From contig QFXH01000012.1 in the NCBI GenBank assembly GCA_003402345.1, positions 1 through 64,000 of the forward strand: 64,000 nucleotides of DNA, in the 5' to 3' direction. Shown piece by piece: positions 29,570 to 39,304 of the stretch (the stretch's first letter is position 1; the number at the start of each line of letters is the position of its first letter). Both the position numbers and the translations under genes were made by a program. The notes under the pieces were generated by a model. That model was not told where the DNA came from. It saw only the letters and a program-made list of their open reading frames with translations, and made no database searches. Source of the DNA: Candidatus Nitrotoga sp. MKT (GTDB lineage: Bacteria; Pseudomonadota; Gammaproteobacteria; Burkholderiales; Gallionellaceae).

Positions 29570-30763
29570 TTATATGTACAGCCCGCGCGCCAGATCAGTC
29601 TGGATATCACTTACAGCCTCCAATCCGACCGCGATGCGTAACAAACCCTCGGTAATACCAGCCGCATCTCTGGCCTCCTGAGTTATACGGACATGCGTGG
29701 TGGTGGCTGGGTGGGTTAACGTGGTCTTGGTATCGCCCAAGTTAGCCGTGATTGAAACCATGCGCGTACTGTCGATAAGACGCCAAGCCTCCTCTCTGCC
29801 GCCCTTTATTTCGAACGATACGATACCGCCACCCGCTTTTTGCTGCTTCATCGCCAATTCATGTTGTGGATGCGATGGCAGACCCGGGTAGTACACGCGT
29901 GCCACATTATCCTGCGCCTCCAACCATCGCGCCACGGACAGCGCATTAGCGCTATGCGCGTCCATACGAATTTTTAACGTCTCCATGCCTTTCAGGAATA
30001 CCCAAGCGTTGAATGCGCTCATAGTCGGCCCCGCCGTACGCAAAAATTGATATATGGGCTCTAACACTTTCTTGCTGCCCAGCACCGCACCGCCCAGTAC
30101 ACGCCCTTGTCCATCAAGGTATTTGGTAGCGGAATGGATCACGATGTCCGCGCCTAAGTCTAGCGGGCGCTGCAACGCGGGAGTACAAAAACAATTGTCT
30201 ACTGCCAGCAACACACCATTCTGCTTCGCCACTGCCGCAATGCCCGCAATGTCAGATATTTCGGTAAGCGGATTGGACGGCGTCTCCAAGAAGAATAGCC
30301 GTGTATTAGGTCGTACCGCAACTTTCCACTCGTTCACATCGGTAGCAGAAACAAAGGTCGTGTCCACACCAAAACGTTTGAAGATGGTGCCGAACAAATT
30401 TACCGTCGAACCGAATATACTGCGCGAAGCGACGATGTGATCCCCGTTTTTCAGCAAACCCATGCAGCACGCCAAAATTGCCGACATACCCGACGCCGTC
30501 GCCACACACTGCTCCGCGCCTTCCAGTGCGGCCAAACGCTCCTCGAACATAGTAACGGTAGGGTTGGTGAAACGCGAATAGATGTTACCCGGCTCTGCGC
30601 CGATAAAGCGTGCGGCAGCTTGGGCCGCGCTATCAAACACGTAACTGGAAGTAAGAAACAGTGCCTCACTATGTTCATTAAATTGGCTACGCTTTATGCC
30701 CGCGTGTACTGCGAGTGTTTCAAGTTGATATGAATGTTCTGTTTGGCTGGAATGTTCTGACAT
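29570..30763 (-). CDS. metZ: O-succinylhomoserine sulfhydrylase
   Basis: A 397-residue PLP enzyme of the Cys/Met metabolism family that joins O-succinylhomoserine and sulfide to make homocysteine. SATKYLDGQGRVLGG holds the PLP lysine (Lys214), YSRFTNPTV and ATASGMSAILA are the cofactor and phosphate-binding parts, and THPATTTH is the usual C-terminal substrate loop. Overall form fits MetZ better than MetB or MetC. GAGGG precedes the ATG. Upstream lies a SAM-II riboswitch with a terminator, so expression falls when S-adenosylmethionine is plentiful. Confidence 0.94.
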   Translation of the reverse strand: MSEHSSQTEHSYQLETLAVHAGIKRSQFNEHSEALFLTSSYVFDSAAQAAARFIGAEPGNIYSRFTNPTVTMFEERLAALEGAEQCVATASGMSAILACCMGLLKNGDHIVASRSIFGSTVNLFGTIFKRFGVDTTFVSATDVNEWKVAVRPNTRLFFLETPSNPLTEISDIAGIAAVAKQNGVLLAVDNCFCTPALQRPLDLGADIVIHSATKYLDGQGRVLGGAVLGSKKVLEPIYQFLRTAGPTMSAFNAWVFLKGMETLKIRMDAHSANALSVARWLEAQDNVARVYYPGLPSHPQHELAMKQQKAGGGIVSFEIKGGREEAWRLIDSTRMVSITANLGDTKTTLTHPATTTHVRITQEARDAAGITEGLLRIAVGLEAVSDIQTDLARGLYI

Positions 30764-30783
30764 AACGTGCCCTCATGCTGAAT

Positions 30784-30816
30784 AAAAAAACCCGGTTAGC
30801 TTACAGCTAAACCGGG
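30784..30816 (-). terminator. Riboswitch-controlled terminator before metZ
   Basis: On the minus strand CCCGGTTTAGCT pairs with GCTAACCGGG (one bulged T) over a short GTAA loop and is followed by seven T. It lies just after the SAM-II aptamer and 21 bases before metZ. Confidence 0.9.
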
Positions 30817-30821
30817 CTTCA

Positions 30822-30876
30822 CCCGCTTTAGCTGCATTTATAAAGCGCCCGCAAGCTGTTCCTCAAATCGGCGCCT
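30822..30876 (-). ncRNA. SAM-II riboswitch aptamer
   Basis: Read on the minus strand, the order AGGCGCC-GATTTGA-(variable)-GCTTGC-GGGCGC-TTT-ATAAATG-CAGCTAAAGCGGG follows the SAM-II consensus block by block. It has the P1 stem GGCGCC/GGGCGC region, the invariant GATTTGA and ATAAATG loops, and the AGCTAAA pseudoknot strand. Placement before a methionine gene and directly before a terminator supports it. Confidence 0.9.
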
Positions 30877-30881
30877 GTATG

Positions 30882-30911
30882 AAACTAACACTTGCCGCGC
30901 CGCATTGTCAA
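30882..30911 (-). promoter_or_regulatory. Sigma-70 promoter of the metZ riboswitch transcript
   Basis: A perfect -35 TTGACA and a weak -10 TAGTTT, 18 bases apart, sit about six bases before the aptamer start, so the transcript would begin at the riboswitch itself. Confidence 0.55.
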
Positions 30912-31182
30912 CTCCAATTGCCATGATACTAGAGGGCACCGCTAAAGACATCTAGGCTGTGTAATATGAGGCAGTCAGCCTCAACATTAGTCTCGCAAAG
31001 TGCTGGAATGCAGAACATTATTTCAGGTATTCTTTAAGCAGAAGGTGCGCTACACTAAAATGGTCGATGTAACACTTTATTATCGCTGTTGCACTTCGAA
31101 TTAAAGTCCGCACTATCTCTGCATAAAGGTACAAATCCTTGCGGCGTTCGAAATGCAGGAATCAATCAACGAGGAAAATGTC

Positions 31183-31908
31183 ATGGCGGGTCACAGTAAA
31201 TGGGCAAACATTCAGCATCGCAAAGGTCGCCAAGATGAACGGCGAGGCAAGATTTTTACACGCCTGATCAAAGAAATTACCGTGGCGGCCAGGTTAGGCG
31301 ATAGCGATCCGGCCACTAACCCGCGCCTGCGATTGGCGATGGAAAAAGCCTATGACCACAATATGCCAAAAGATAACGTGGAACGCGCCATTAAACGCGG
31401 CAGCGGCGAATTGGACGGTGTCGATTATATTGAGCTTCGCTACGAAGGCTACGGGATCAATGGCGCGGCGGTGATGGTAGATTGCATGACCGACAATAAA
31501 ACACGTACCGTGGCTGATGTGCGTCATGCTTTCACAAAGTACGGCGGGAATCTCGGTACGGATGGTTCTGTGTCATTTTTATTTAAACATTGCGGACAAA
31601 TGATTTTTGCACCTGGCACCGATGAAAACGCGCTCATGGAAGTAGTGCTGGACGCGGGAGCAGAGGACGTAATGAGCAATGATGACGGCAGTATCGAAGT
31701 TATCACCGCACCCAATGATTTTATCGAGGTTAAGCAGCGCTTGGAAGCCGCTGGATTTAAGCCGGAAATGGCAGAGATAATTATGAAGCCTATTGTCGAG
31801 GTCCTATTTACGGGTGACGATGCAGTACGCATGCAAAAGCTATTGGACGCACTGGAAAATCTTGATGATGTACAAGAAGTTTATACAACGGCCGTGATTG
31901 CGGAATGA
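31183..31908 (+). CDS. yebC: YebC/PmpR-family regulatory protein
   Basis: A 241-residue protein with the classic opening [19 protein letters not shown], the central [22 protein letters not shown] and the C-terminal [23 protein letters not shown]. Members act as DNA-binding regulators and are also linked to translation. The start at 31183 has GAGGA upstream; an earlier in-frame ATG adds ten unlikely residues. It heads the yebC-ruvC-ruvA-ruvB group, the usual proteobacterial order. Confidence 0.95.
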   Translation: MAGHSKWANIQHRKGRQDERRGKIFTRLIKEITVAARLGDSDPATNPRLRLAMEKAYDHNMPKDNVERAIKRGSGELDGVDYIELRYEGYGINGAAVMVDCMTDNKTRTVADVRHAFTKYGGNLGTDGSVSFLFKHCGQMIFAPGTDENALMEVVLDAGAEDVMSNDDGSIEVITAPNDFIEVKQRLEAAGFKPEMAEIIMKPIVEVLFTGDDAVRMQKLLDALENLDDVQEVYTTAVIAE

Positions 31909-31957
31909 ATAAAGACAAATTAGGGATAAGGGTAAAGGGTAAGTTCTCCTTACACCA

Positions 31958-32494
31958 ATGAGTCCCTCTTCTGCTAGACGCATTTTAGGTATAGATCCCG
32001 GCTTGCGCATCACCGGGTTTGGCGTGCTGGACAAAGTGGGACAGAAACTCATTTATGTCGCCAGCGGTTGTATCAAAACGCCAGGTGGCGAGTTGCCTGA
32101 GCGTCTTAAAATTATCCTTAATTCACTGCGCGAGGTGATTGAAACGCATCAACCGCAGCTGGTGGCGGTAGAAAAAGTATTCGTTAACGTCAATCCGCAA
32201 TCCACCTTGCTGCTGGGGCAGGCGCGCGGCGCGGCAATTTGCGCTGCAGTATTGGCGAGCCTGCCGGTTGTGGAATACACTGCGTTGCAAGTGAAACAGG
32301 CTGTGGTCGGCAACGGCCATGCAAAAAAGGAGCAAGTGCAAGATATGGTACAGCGATTGCTGGAATTGTCCGGCTCTCCCAGCCCAGATGCAGCAGATGC
32401 GCTGGCGTGTGCGATTTGTCATGCGCACGCTGGTATGGGATTAGGCCAGCTGGCGACCAAGGGCTTGCGCATGCGCAATGGCAGATTAAGTTAA
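31958..32494 (+). CDS. ruvC: Holliday junction resolvase RuvC
   Basis: A 178-residue RNase H-fold endonuclease that cuts Holliday junctions after RuvAB branch migration. The catalytic acidic residues are visible: Asp13 in [15 protein letters not shown], Glu in [15 protein letters not shown], and the C-terminal pair in [17 protein letters not shown]. Length is normal. It follows yebC by 49 bases and precedes ruvA by 106. Confidence 0.97.
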   Translation: MSPSSARRILGIDPGLRITGFGVLDKVGQKLIYVASGCIKTPGGELPERLKIILNSLREVIETHQPQLVAVEKVFVNVNPQSTLLLGQARGAAICAAVLASLPVVEYTALQVKQAVVGNGHAKKEQVQDMVQRLLELSGSPSPDAADALACAICHAHAGMGLGQLATKGLRMRNGRLS

Positions 32495-32600
32495 AAAACA
32501 TAACAGTTTCTCTAGCCACAGATTAAACGTAATTGTAATTTTTCTAATGCAATAATTATCGCGCCTACACGATTAGCCGAGAAAGATTAACAAGGAAGAC

Positions 32601-33179
32601 ATGATTGGGCGTTTAACAGGTAACTTGTTGGAAAAAAATCCACCACAAATTTTGTTGGATGTTCAAGGCGTGGGATATGAGGTGAATGTGCCGATGAGCA
32701 CCTTCTATAACCTGCCTGTACTGTATGAACGTGTGGTGTTATATACCCAACTTATCGTTCGTGAGGATGCGCACCTGCTCTATGGCTTTGCTTCTGAGGA
32801 GGAGCGCTCGGCATTTCGTGTCTTGTTGAAAATTAGTGGCGTGGGGCCAAAGCTGGCGCTGTCGGTGCTGTCTGGCTTGAGCTTGAACGATCTTGCCATT
32901 GCTGTGGCAAATAAGGAAGTAGGGCTATTAACCAGAATTCCAGGCGTGGGCAAAAAAACCGCCGAGCGGCTGTTGCTGGAACTGCAAGATAAATTCATCG
33001 TTTCCGTGCCGGGTGGCGCAAGCGGTGTTGTGACACCACATGGCAACGATATTACCAACGCGCTATTGGCGTTGGGGTACAGCGGGAAAGAAGCGGATTG
33101 GGCAGCCAAACAATTGGCCGCCGATGCCAATGTGGCGGACGGCATCCGCCAAGCACTTAAGCTATTATCCAAAGTATGA
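32601..33179 (+). CDS. ruvA: Holliday junction branch migration protein RuvA
   Basis: A 192-residue protein beginning [16 protein letters not shown] (OB fold). It has the tandem helix-hairpin-helix motifs [17 protein letters not shown] and [17 protein letters not shown] near 75-130, and a C-terminal three-helix domain that contacts RuvB. It binds the four-way junction as a tetramer. The stop overlaps the ruvB start (ATGA). Confidence 0.97.
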   Translation: MIGRLTGNLLEKNPPQILLDVQGVGYEVNVPMSTFYNLPVLYERVVLYTQLIVREDAHLLYGFASEEERSAFRVLLKISGVGPKLALSVLSGLSLNDLAIAVANKEVGLLTRIPGVGKKTAERLLLELQDKFIVSVPGGASGVVTPHGNDITNALLALGYSGKEADWAAKQLAADANVADGIRQALKLLSKV

Positions 33180-34237
33180 TCCAAAACGATAATCTGACTG
33201 CAATCGATCGCATTATTTCTCCCGCTCCCGTCTCTTTGCAGGAAGAAATGCAGGAGCGTGCATTGCGCCCTAAACATCTGGACGAATATATTGGCCAGGA
33301 AAAAATACGTGGGCAGCTGGAAATTTTCATTGAAGCGGCCCGCAAACGTAAGGAGCCGCTTGACCATGTGTTACTGTTCGGCCCGCCAGGGTTGGGCAAG
33401 ACGACTTTAGCGCATATCATCGCACGCGAGATGGGTGTCAACATGCGCCATACTTCCGGGCCGGTTTTGGAACGTGCTGGTGACCTTGCTGCCCTGTTAA
33501 CCAATCTCGAACCAAACGATGTACTGTTTATCGATGAAATCCATCGTCTGTCGCCGGTGGTGGAAGAAATCCTTTATCCCGCGCTGGAGGATTATCAGAT
33601 CGATATCATGATCGGCGAAGGCCCCGCCGCACGCTCGGTAAAACTGGATTTGCCGCCGTTTACTCTGGTTGGAGCAACCACTCGCGCCGGCATGTTGACC
33701 AACCCCCTGCGCGACCGTTTTGGTATCGTGGCGCGACTGGAGTTTTATACCACCAGTGAATTGCAGCACATCGTGACGCGCTCTTCCGGTTTACTGGAAT
33801 TACCGATCTCACCCGACGGGGCGCTAGAAATCGCAAAGCGTTCACGCGGTACACCGCGCATTGCAAATCGATTGCTACGCCGCGTACGCGATTTTGCCGA
33901 AGTAAGGGCCCAAGGCGAAGCCACGCGCCAAGTAGCAGATGCCGCGCTTACCATGCTCGACGTGGATATGCAGGGATTGGATACGATGGATAGAAAATTA
34001 TTATTGACCGTGATTGAAAAATTTACCGGTGGCCCGGTGGGCGTAGATAACCTTGCCGCTGCCATCGGCGAGGAGCGCGATACCATTGAAGATGTGCTGG
34101 AACCTTACTTAATCCAACAAGGCTACTTACAACGCACATCACGTGGAAGAGTGGCAACCATTAATGCGTACAAACATTTTGGACTAGTGCAGCCGCATAA
34201 TGCTAATAACAAAGATTTATGGGAAGAAAGCCAATAA
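33176..34237 (+). CDS. ruvB: Holliday junction branch migration ATPase RuvB
   Basis: A 353-residue AAA+ motor. Walker A GPPGLGKT is at 69-76, Walker B is LFIDEIHRL, sensor 1 is GATTRAG and sensor 2 lies in [17 protein letters not shown]. The C-terminal winged helix ends [16 protein letters not shown]. It pumps DNA through the RuvA-bound junction. Translationally coupled to ruvA. Confidence 0.98.
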   Translation: MIQNDNLTAIDRIISPAPVSLQEEMQERALRPKHLDEYIGQEKIRGQLEIFIEAARKRKEPLDHVLLFGPPGLGKTTLAHIIAREMGVNMRHTSGPVLERAGDLAALLTNLEPNDVLFIDEIHRLSPVVEEILYPALEDYQIDIMIGEGPAARSVKLDLPPFTLVGATTRAGMLTNPLRDRFGIVARLEFYTTSELQHIVTRSSGLLELPISPDGALEIAKRSRGTPRIANRLLRRVRDFAEVRAQGEATRQVADAALTMLDVDMQGLDTMDRKLLLTVIEKFTGGPVGVDNLAAAIGEERDTIEDVLEPYLIQQGYLQRTSRGRVATINAYKHFGLVQPHNANNKDLWEESQ

Positions 34238-34282
34238 ACTAAACATCCGAGAAATTTAATATTTATACATTCCTTTATTTAA

Positions 34283-35938
34283 TCAAAAACCATATTTCAT
34301 CTCCGCAAATAATAACGAGTTATCCCGCAATCGACCAAAGAACGTACTACTTTCTCCCCGATAAATATCCAATCCAAGCGATCCTTTAACGTTGTCTGTA
34401 AAGGCATAAACCAGCTTGGGCCTTATGAAATAATTACTACGTCCAAAAGAAGCGACAGCGGCAATTTCACCTTCCAATGTTTCATTAAGCCATTTGTTAC
34501 TGGCCCGGACACTTACCCCATGCTGAGAACGGCTAAACTGATTCCATAGCGCACTTGTTTGAATTGCGGCGAAACGCAGGAGAGGATCGGCTATCGCCTG
34601 CGGGTCGGAATAATTTGTAACATGGCGGAGGTAATATTGAAAATTGATATTAAGATAATCGAAGAAAGTTCTATCACCGCCCATCACCATATAGAGAAAT
34701 GGTTTTTTTACAAGAAAATCATTCGCACCAGTGTTAACTGTCCAAGTGTACGCAGCTTCAGCACGCAATCCATAACGCCCAATGACCGTAGCGGCATCCA
34801 TGCCCAATACGCGGATACGATTGTGGTCAAATATTAAATTTGCTCCAGATGGGGTTATCGCTCCAATCGCGATGTCGGGAGTCAAATCTGACCCATTATA
34901 ATAAGAGGCTGACCAATCCACATCACCGCCACTTCGATCAAATTTGAGCGCAATTCGGTTAGTACGGGGAATATGTTGAGTAAAAAAAACACCCGGCGTT
35001 GTAGTCACCGGAAAGACATGGGGATCCATACCAGGGAGCCATATACCAGTCAGTGAATTTTCATGCGAGTGGTACGTTGCTTTCGCTGCCAACGATCCTA
35101 TTCTCTGGTCATCCTCTTCCGGCGTTAACAGCGTAAAATTTCGTGGTGTCAGATTGTCGGTTGGATTCAAGCGGTCTGCCCGTCCCCATACTATGATCTG
35201 TCTGCCGATCCGATAATCCACATTGCCGCTACTGAATTTTATATATCCCTCCTGTAATTTTTTCGAATCTCCGTTGGCTCCAAAAATGTCGTCATTACGA
35301 ATCCATCCCTGAGCAACCAGAGTAACGTCCTCCCCTATATTTTGCGTCCCTTTAAGCCACAACGAACCGGTACCCAAATCATTTTTTCCATCCAGCTTAC
35401 GCGATGAACTGAAATATCCGGCACGAACCGAACCAGTGATATCCGGTTTTTGTAAAAAATTCATACTACCTTTTTCAGTTGACGCCGAAAAACTCTCTGC
35501 CTGCGGGAGCAAAGTGTTAGCCACTGGCTTCAATCCAAAGTTAAATTCGCGAATAGTTAAACCGTGCGGAACACAATGTGCTTTTAGCTGAAGCGTCAAC
35601 GCATGTGCACTGATTGGAGCCACTGTAGAAATTTTAATTCGCTGGTCAACATTTTTATTGCCTTCCAACTCCAATCTTGCAGTAGACAATTCCGATCCAT
35701 TTTGCCCGGGAACAATCCCTACATTAGCCAATGAAACGCAAGCAGCAGTTATTTTTTCATCAGGACTTGATGGGGATACTGAAACATACGCGAGCAACGG
35801 TTCGCCTTCCCTGCTGACAACCTCAATCTCACCTATGATCAACGCATGAGCCGCCCGTGTACCGAGCAATGCGAAAATGATTGCCAATGATAAAGCACGC
35901 CTGACACGGCATAAAATGCTAACGCACATTTGCGGCAT
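34283..35938 (-). CDS. Outer-membrane beta-barrel protein with a FimV-like N-terminal domain
   Basis: A 551-residue exported protein. After a signal peptide (about 1-32, ending RAAHA) residues 33-140 open LIIGEIEVVSREGEPLLAYVSV, which resembles the periplasmic FimV head. From about 165 alternating strands form a barrel of the DUF1302-like kind (YRIGRQIIVWGRADRLNPTDN), ending in Phe as outer-membrane barrels do. The ATG shares a base with the stop of the exporter gene (TAATG), so they are coupled. It is probably the outer-membrane partner of that exporter. The FimV-like assignment is by eye. Confidence 0.72.
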   Translation of the reverse strand: MPQMCVSILCRVRRALSLAIIFALLGTRAAHALIIGEIEVVSREGEPLLAYVSVSPSSPDEKITAACVSLANVGIVPGQNGSELSTARLELEGNKNVDQRIKISTVAPISAHALTLQLKAHCVPHGLTIREFNFGLKPVANTLLPQAESFSASTEKGSMNFLQKPDITGSVRAGYFSSSRKLDGKNDLGTGSLWLKGTQNIGEDVTLVAQGWIRNDDIFGANGDSKKLQEGYIKFSSGNVDYRIGRQIIVWGRADRLNPTDNLTPRNFTLLTPEEDDQRIGSLAAKATYHSHENSLTGIWLPGMDPHVFPVTTTPGVFFTQHIPRTNRIALKFDRSGGDVDWSASYYNGSDLTPDIAIGAITPSGANLIFDHNRIRVLGMDAATVIGRYGLRAEAAYTWTVNTGANDFLVKKPFLYMVMGGDRTFFDYLNINFQYYLRHVTNYSDPQAIADPLLRFAAIQTSALWNQFSRSQHGVSVRASNKWLNETLEGEIAAVASFGRSNYFIRPKLVYAFTDNVKGSLGLDIYRGESSTFFGRLRDNSLLFAEMKYGF

Positions 35939-38900
35939 TACTCTTTTTCCATGTACCGTGTCGTAAAGAATTCATCCTTAACCTGCTGGTTCGCCTTGAA
36001 GTTATCGTATTTAATCACCGTGCGGTGGCCGGTCTGAACGTTGCTTGCTTCAAGGCGCATGGCCTGCCACTTGCCACGCACCTTGTCTACCAGTTGAACA
36101 TCAGTAAATGTCGAGATTTTTAACAGCTGCCCTGCTTCATCCCAATACTCCATTTTTATTGCCACCAGATTATCTTTACGCAACCAGCCGATACGCTTCG
36201 AATAACCATTACTGGTTTTAACCGCGTCAGATTTTGGTAATGCCTCAATAACGTAGCAAAGCTGCCCCTCTACCGATTCCTCTTTCAACAACTTATAGTT
36301 CCATTCACCCACCTTATAACCAATCACGTCGGCATAAGAAAAATCCGTGCCCACAAAACTATCTTTTTTATTGTTGGAAACAAGACGCCGTACTTTTTTT
36401 AACGCGGGTAGATAGATCCAAATGTCATCATCCTTATCGGCGTGTTCAATCAGTAACGATACCGTACCTTTTACATCCGGTGGTGACAAGAACCGCGTCA
36501 TGCGCATGTTATCAATGCCATTTTCCTCAAGCTTGGTCGCGCCGAAAGTCTTGCGCACCCGTTCCTGACCAGTCTTGTTAATCAGGGTAAGCGTGGCATC
36601 AGCCACTGAATCAGCGACTTTAGAAACGACGAAATTTTTTTCCATGATCTGGCCCAGATTGGGTTCTGCCGCCCAGCCATTTTTGGGTTGCATTGATAGA
36701 CCAAAAACAAGAATCAACACAACAACAGAAACAGGCAATGGGTTATGTTTCACGGCAATTCTCCTGAAAATAAAATCGGGGCGGAATGTAAGGATAAGCG
36801 CGGGGATAAGCAATAGCGCAGATAGCGAACTCATGATCATGGCCTCAGCAATCAAAATAGCCAACCACTTATGAATATTATACCCAAACGATAACAACAA
36901 CACCCCGTAACCAGCTGATACCGAAATCGCAACAAATAGAATGGCTTGCCCCGCTGTTCCAATAACATTTCGGACAGCTGTGATTTCATCGGCTCCCGTC
37001 ATCAGCTCTTCGCGCAATCGGTAAATCAGATAGATCGCGTAATCTGCCCCTATGCCAACGGCCATCGCCGAAATAAGAGAAGTTGAAATATTCAGCGGGA
37101 TTCCACTCCATCCCATAAGGCCAAAGTTAGCCAAAACAGCAACCAAAAGCGGGAGAAGTACCAGCATTCCTGCTACTAATGAACGAAAAATCAAACTAGA
37201 GATAATAAAAACGACAACCGTAATTTGCAGAATATTCAGTATTTTCCCATAAACCATAACCTCATTCAGTGCCGCACCTTGAGGGACGCTGCCACCGATT
37301 CCGATATGCACACTTTTATCGAAATGCAGCGCTGTAAATGCATGAATTTTTTCGACCAGCTTTTCTATGTAGGCGCTGCTATCTGTCTTCAGAAAAACCG
37401 TCAGATTGGCGGAGCGGTAACCATAATCGACATAGGAATCAAAATCGCCCGGTTCGCCGGACATTGAGTAAAGCAATAAATATTGTGAAATCAATTCCTG
37501 ACTGTCTGGAATTTTATAATAAGCGGGGTCATCTCCATGCATAGCCTGATTCATGCGCATGATAAAGTCGGCTAGCGAAAGGGTCTTGCCGACATAAGGC
37601 TGATTTTCAAGAAAACGTTGCAGCTCCCCTACGGCCCGAAGTATTTTGGGGTCTTTAATGGCGTCATCACCTGCACCTTCAACCAGCAAATACATCGTAT
37701 TAGTACCGCCAAGGCGATCATTCAGTGCTTTATCGTCTGTTTCAAAAATCAATTCAGGAGAAAAAAAGCTCTTGGTAGAGTTATCCACAGTAACCCTGCC
37801 CATCCCTATTAGGGTAATAATGACGAAAAGCAAAACCCCACCATACACCCTGCGCCGACTGGTGCCGGTTACCCAGTTCGCTATCGCGTTGGTTACTTTG
37901 TCCCAAATCCGTTTCTTTTGTCCACGCTTTCTTTCAACATCACTTGGTGGAGCAAGTATTGAACGCAAGGCCGGGATAAAAGTCATTTCAAGAATCAATG
38001 CCGCAAGAATTCCAATACCGGTAAAAATTCCAAAAGTACGCACCGTACTTATCTTAAAAATCACCAAAGAAAAAAATCCCAAAGAAGCGACCGCTCCGGC
38101 GGCGATCATGACCGGCCCAACGCGGAGAAGAGAGGAAATAACGGCTTGATTATTTGCAGCCTTAGGCGAAAGATCCGTTGTTTCCCGTAAGCGAAAATAG
38201 TCTTCGTAATAACGCTTAAGCAACTGCACCGCATGGCCTGTTGCCACCGCCAAAATCAAAATAGGGGTCGCAGAATTAAACACATCCATTGGAATGCCAG
38301 AAGCGCCCATCACGCCGACTCCCCAAGCGACAGCCAAACCCGCTGTAACCAATGGCAAAATAAGCCCTTGCTTCGTGCGAAAGGCTTCAAAAAGAACCAG
38401 GCTCAAAACTACAATAGCAATGGGGAAAAGAAATCCAATTCGCTCTGAATAAATTTCAATGCGAGCCAGAAAACTCGGAATTCCCCCCACGTTAATTTCA
38501 ACCCGGGCATCCCGTTCATGCCCAACCACAGCCTCCACTTTATCCATGATTGCCCGGAAACCACCCGGCCCATCCTTAAACTCTACGAGAATAGCCGTTG
38601 TTTTCGCATCAGCAGACACAATTGAATTCAAATAAACAGGATTCTTCTCGACTGCCCCTCTTAGTTCAGTAAGTTGCGCGGCCGTAGCTGGAACCTTCGA
38701 CATTAACGGCTTGACTTCCAAACCTTCTGCCGTACCGGCAATATTCTTGGCACGTTTCGCGGAAAGGCTCAACAGGTTTTCTTTAACCACACCGGGCGTC
38801 TGAAGAAAAGCCGCCGTCATGCGCTGGATTTTTTCCAAAATCAGAGGCTGATAAATATCACCCTCTTTAGGAGTGACTCCCACCATGACAACATACTTCG

Positions 38901-39084
38901 ACCCAAAAACCTTTTCCACCAAATTACTCGTCGTCACATAGGGATGGGACTGGGGAAGCATGGTATTCGGATCAATAATGATATTCAGATTTTTTGCCTG
39001 AATAACCGCCGCAATGGTGACAACTAACGTCAAAGCAATGACTACAAACCGGTAACGAAGAATCCATTCTATGTAGCGTTGCAT
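35938..39084 (-). CDS. RND/MMPL-family exporter fused in frame to a LolA-like outer-membrane lipoprotein-sorting domain
   Basis: A 1048-residue reading frame. Residues 1-770 form an RND/MMPL transporter: twelve membrane spans in two sets of six, each with a large periplasmic loop (NTMLPQSHPYVTTSNLVEKV; LSLADFIMRMNQAM), with the GIGADYAIYL motif in the second half. After RPDFIFRRIA comes a signal-peptide-like segment (about 778-805, ending KNGWAAEP) and then a LolA-type domain (DDDIWIYLPALKKVRRLVSNNKKDSF) common beside such exporters. An AGGAG seven bases before GTG 36753 suggests a second, internal start. The ATG at 39084 has a GAGGT ribosome site; 13 further codons upstream are unlikely. Confidence 0.85.
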   Translation of the reverse strand: MQRYIEWILRYRFVVIALTLVVTIAAVIQAKNLNIIIDPNTMLPQSHPYVTTSNLVEKVFGSKYVVMVGVTPKEGDIYQPLILEKIQRMTAAFLQTPGVVKENLLSLSAKRAKNIAGTAEGLEVKPLMSKVPATAAQLTELRGAVEKNPVYLNSIVSADAKTTAILVEFKDGPGGFRAIMDKVEAVVGHERDARVEINVGGIPSFLARIEIYSERIGFLFPIAIVVLSLVLFEAFRTKQGLILPLVTAGLAVAWGVGVMGASGIPMDVFNSATPILILAVATGHAVQLLKRYYEDYFRLRETTDLSPKAANNQAVISSLLRVGPVMIAAGAVASLGFFSLVIFKISTVRTFGIFTGIGILAALILEMTFIPALRSILAPPSDVERKRGQKKRIWDKVTNAIANWVTGTSRRRVYGGVLLFVIITLIGMGRVTVDNSTKSFFSPELIFETDDKALNDRLGGTNTMYLLVEGAGDDAIKDPKILRAVGELQRFLENQPYVGKTLSLADFIMRMNQAMHGDDPAYYKIPDSQELISQYLLLYSMSGEPGDFDSYVDYGYRSANLTVFLKTDSSAYIEKLVEKIHAFTALHFDKSVHIGIGGSVPQGAALNEVMVYGKILNILQITVVVFIISSLIFRSLVAGMLVLLPLLVAVLANFGLMGWSGIPLNISTSLISAMAVGIGADYAIYLIYRLREELMTGADEITAVRNVIGTAGQAILFVAISVSAGYGVLLLSFGYNIHKWLAILIAEAMIMSSLSALLLIPALILTFRPDFIFRRIAVKHNPLPVSVVVLILVFGLSMQPKNGWAAEPNLGQIMEKNFVVSKVADSVADATLTLINKTGQERVRKTFGATKLEENGIDNMRMTRFLSPPDVKGTVSLLIEHADKDDDIWIYLPALKKVRRLVSNNKKDSFVGTDFSYADVIGYKVGEWNYKLLKEESVEGQLCYVIEALPKSDAVKTSNGYSKRIGWLRKDNLVAIKMEYWDEAGQLLKISTFTDVQLVDKVRGKWQAMRLEASNVQTGHRTVIKYDNFKANQQVKDEFFTTRYMEKE
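36751..36766 (-). promoter_or_regulatory. Internal ribosome site and GTG start within the exporter frame
   Basis: Minus-strand CAGGAGAATTGCCGTG: AGGAG, seven bases, GTG, followed directly by a positively charged, then hydrophobic signal-like sequence (VKHNPLPVSVVVLILVFGL). It would give a separate 271-residue LolA-like protein (35938-36753). Confidence 0.6.
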
Positions 39085-39304
39085 ATTTACCTCTTTGCTA
39101 ATCAGGTGGCCGGAGTTATTCAAGAGTTGATGCTATTGAAACCGGCATACTCGATTCAATGTCGGCTAGGAGGCATTATTATTGCCTCAGTCTGATGATT
39201 AATGAGTCAGTAGCTCATGTATATTCGGAACATGCGGATGAATCTTTAACTCATATGGCTAAACTAGTTTTAGTTGAATACCCGCCTTACTCAAGCCGTT
39301 ACGT

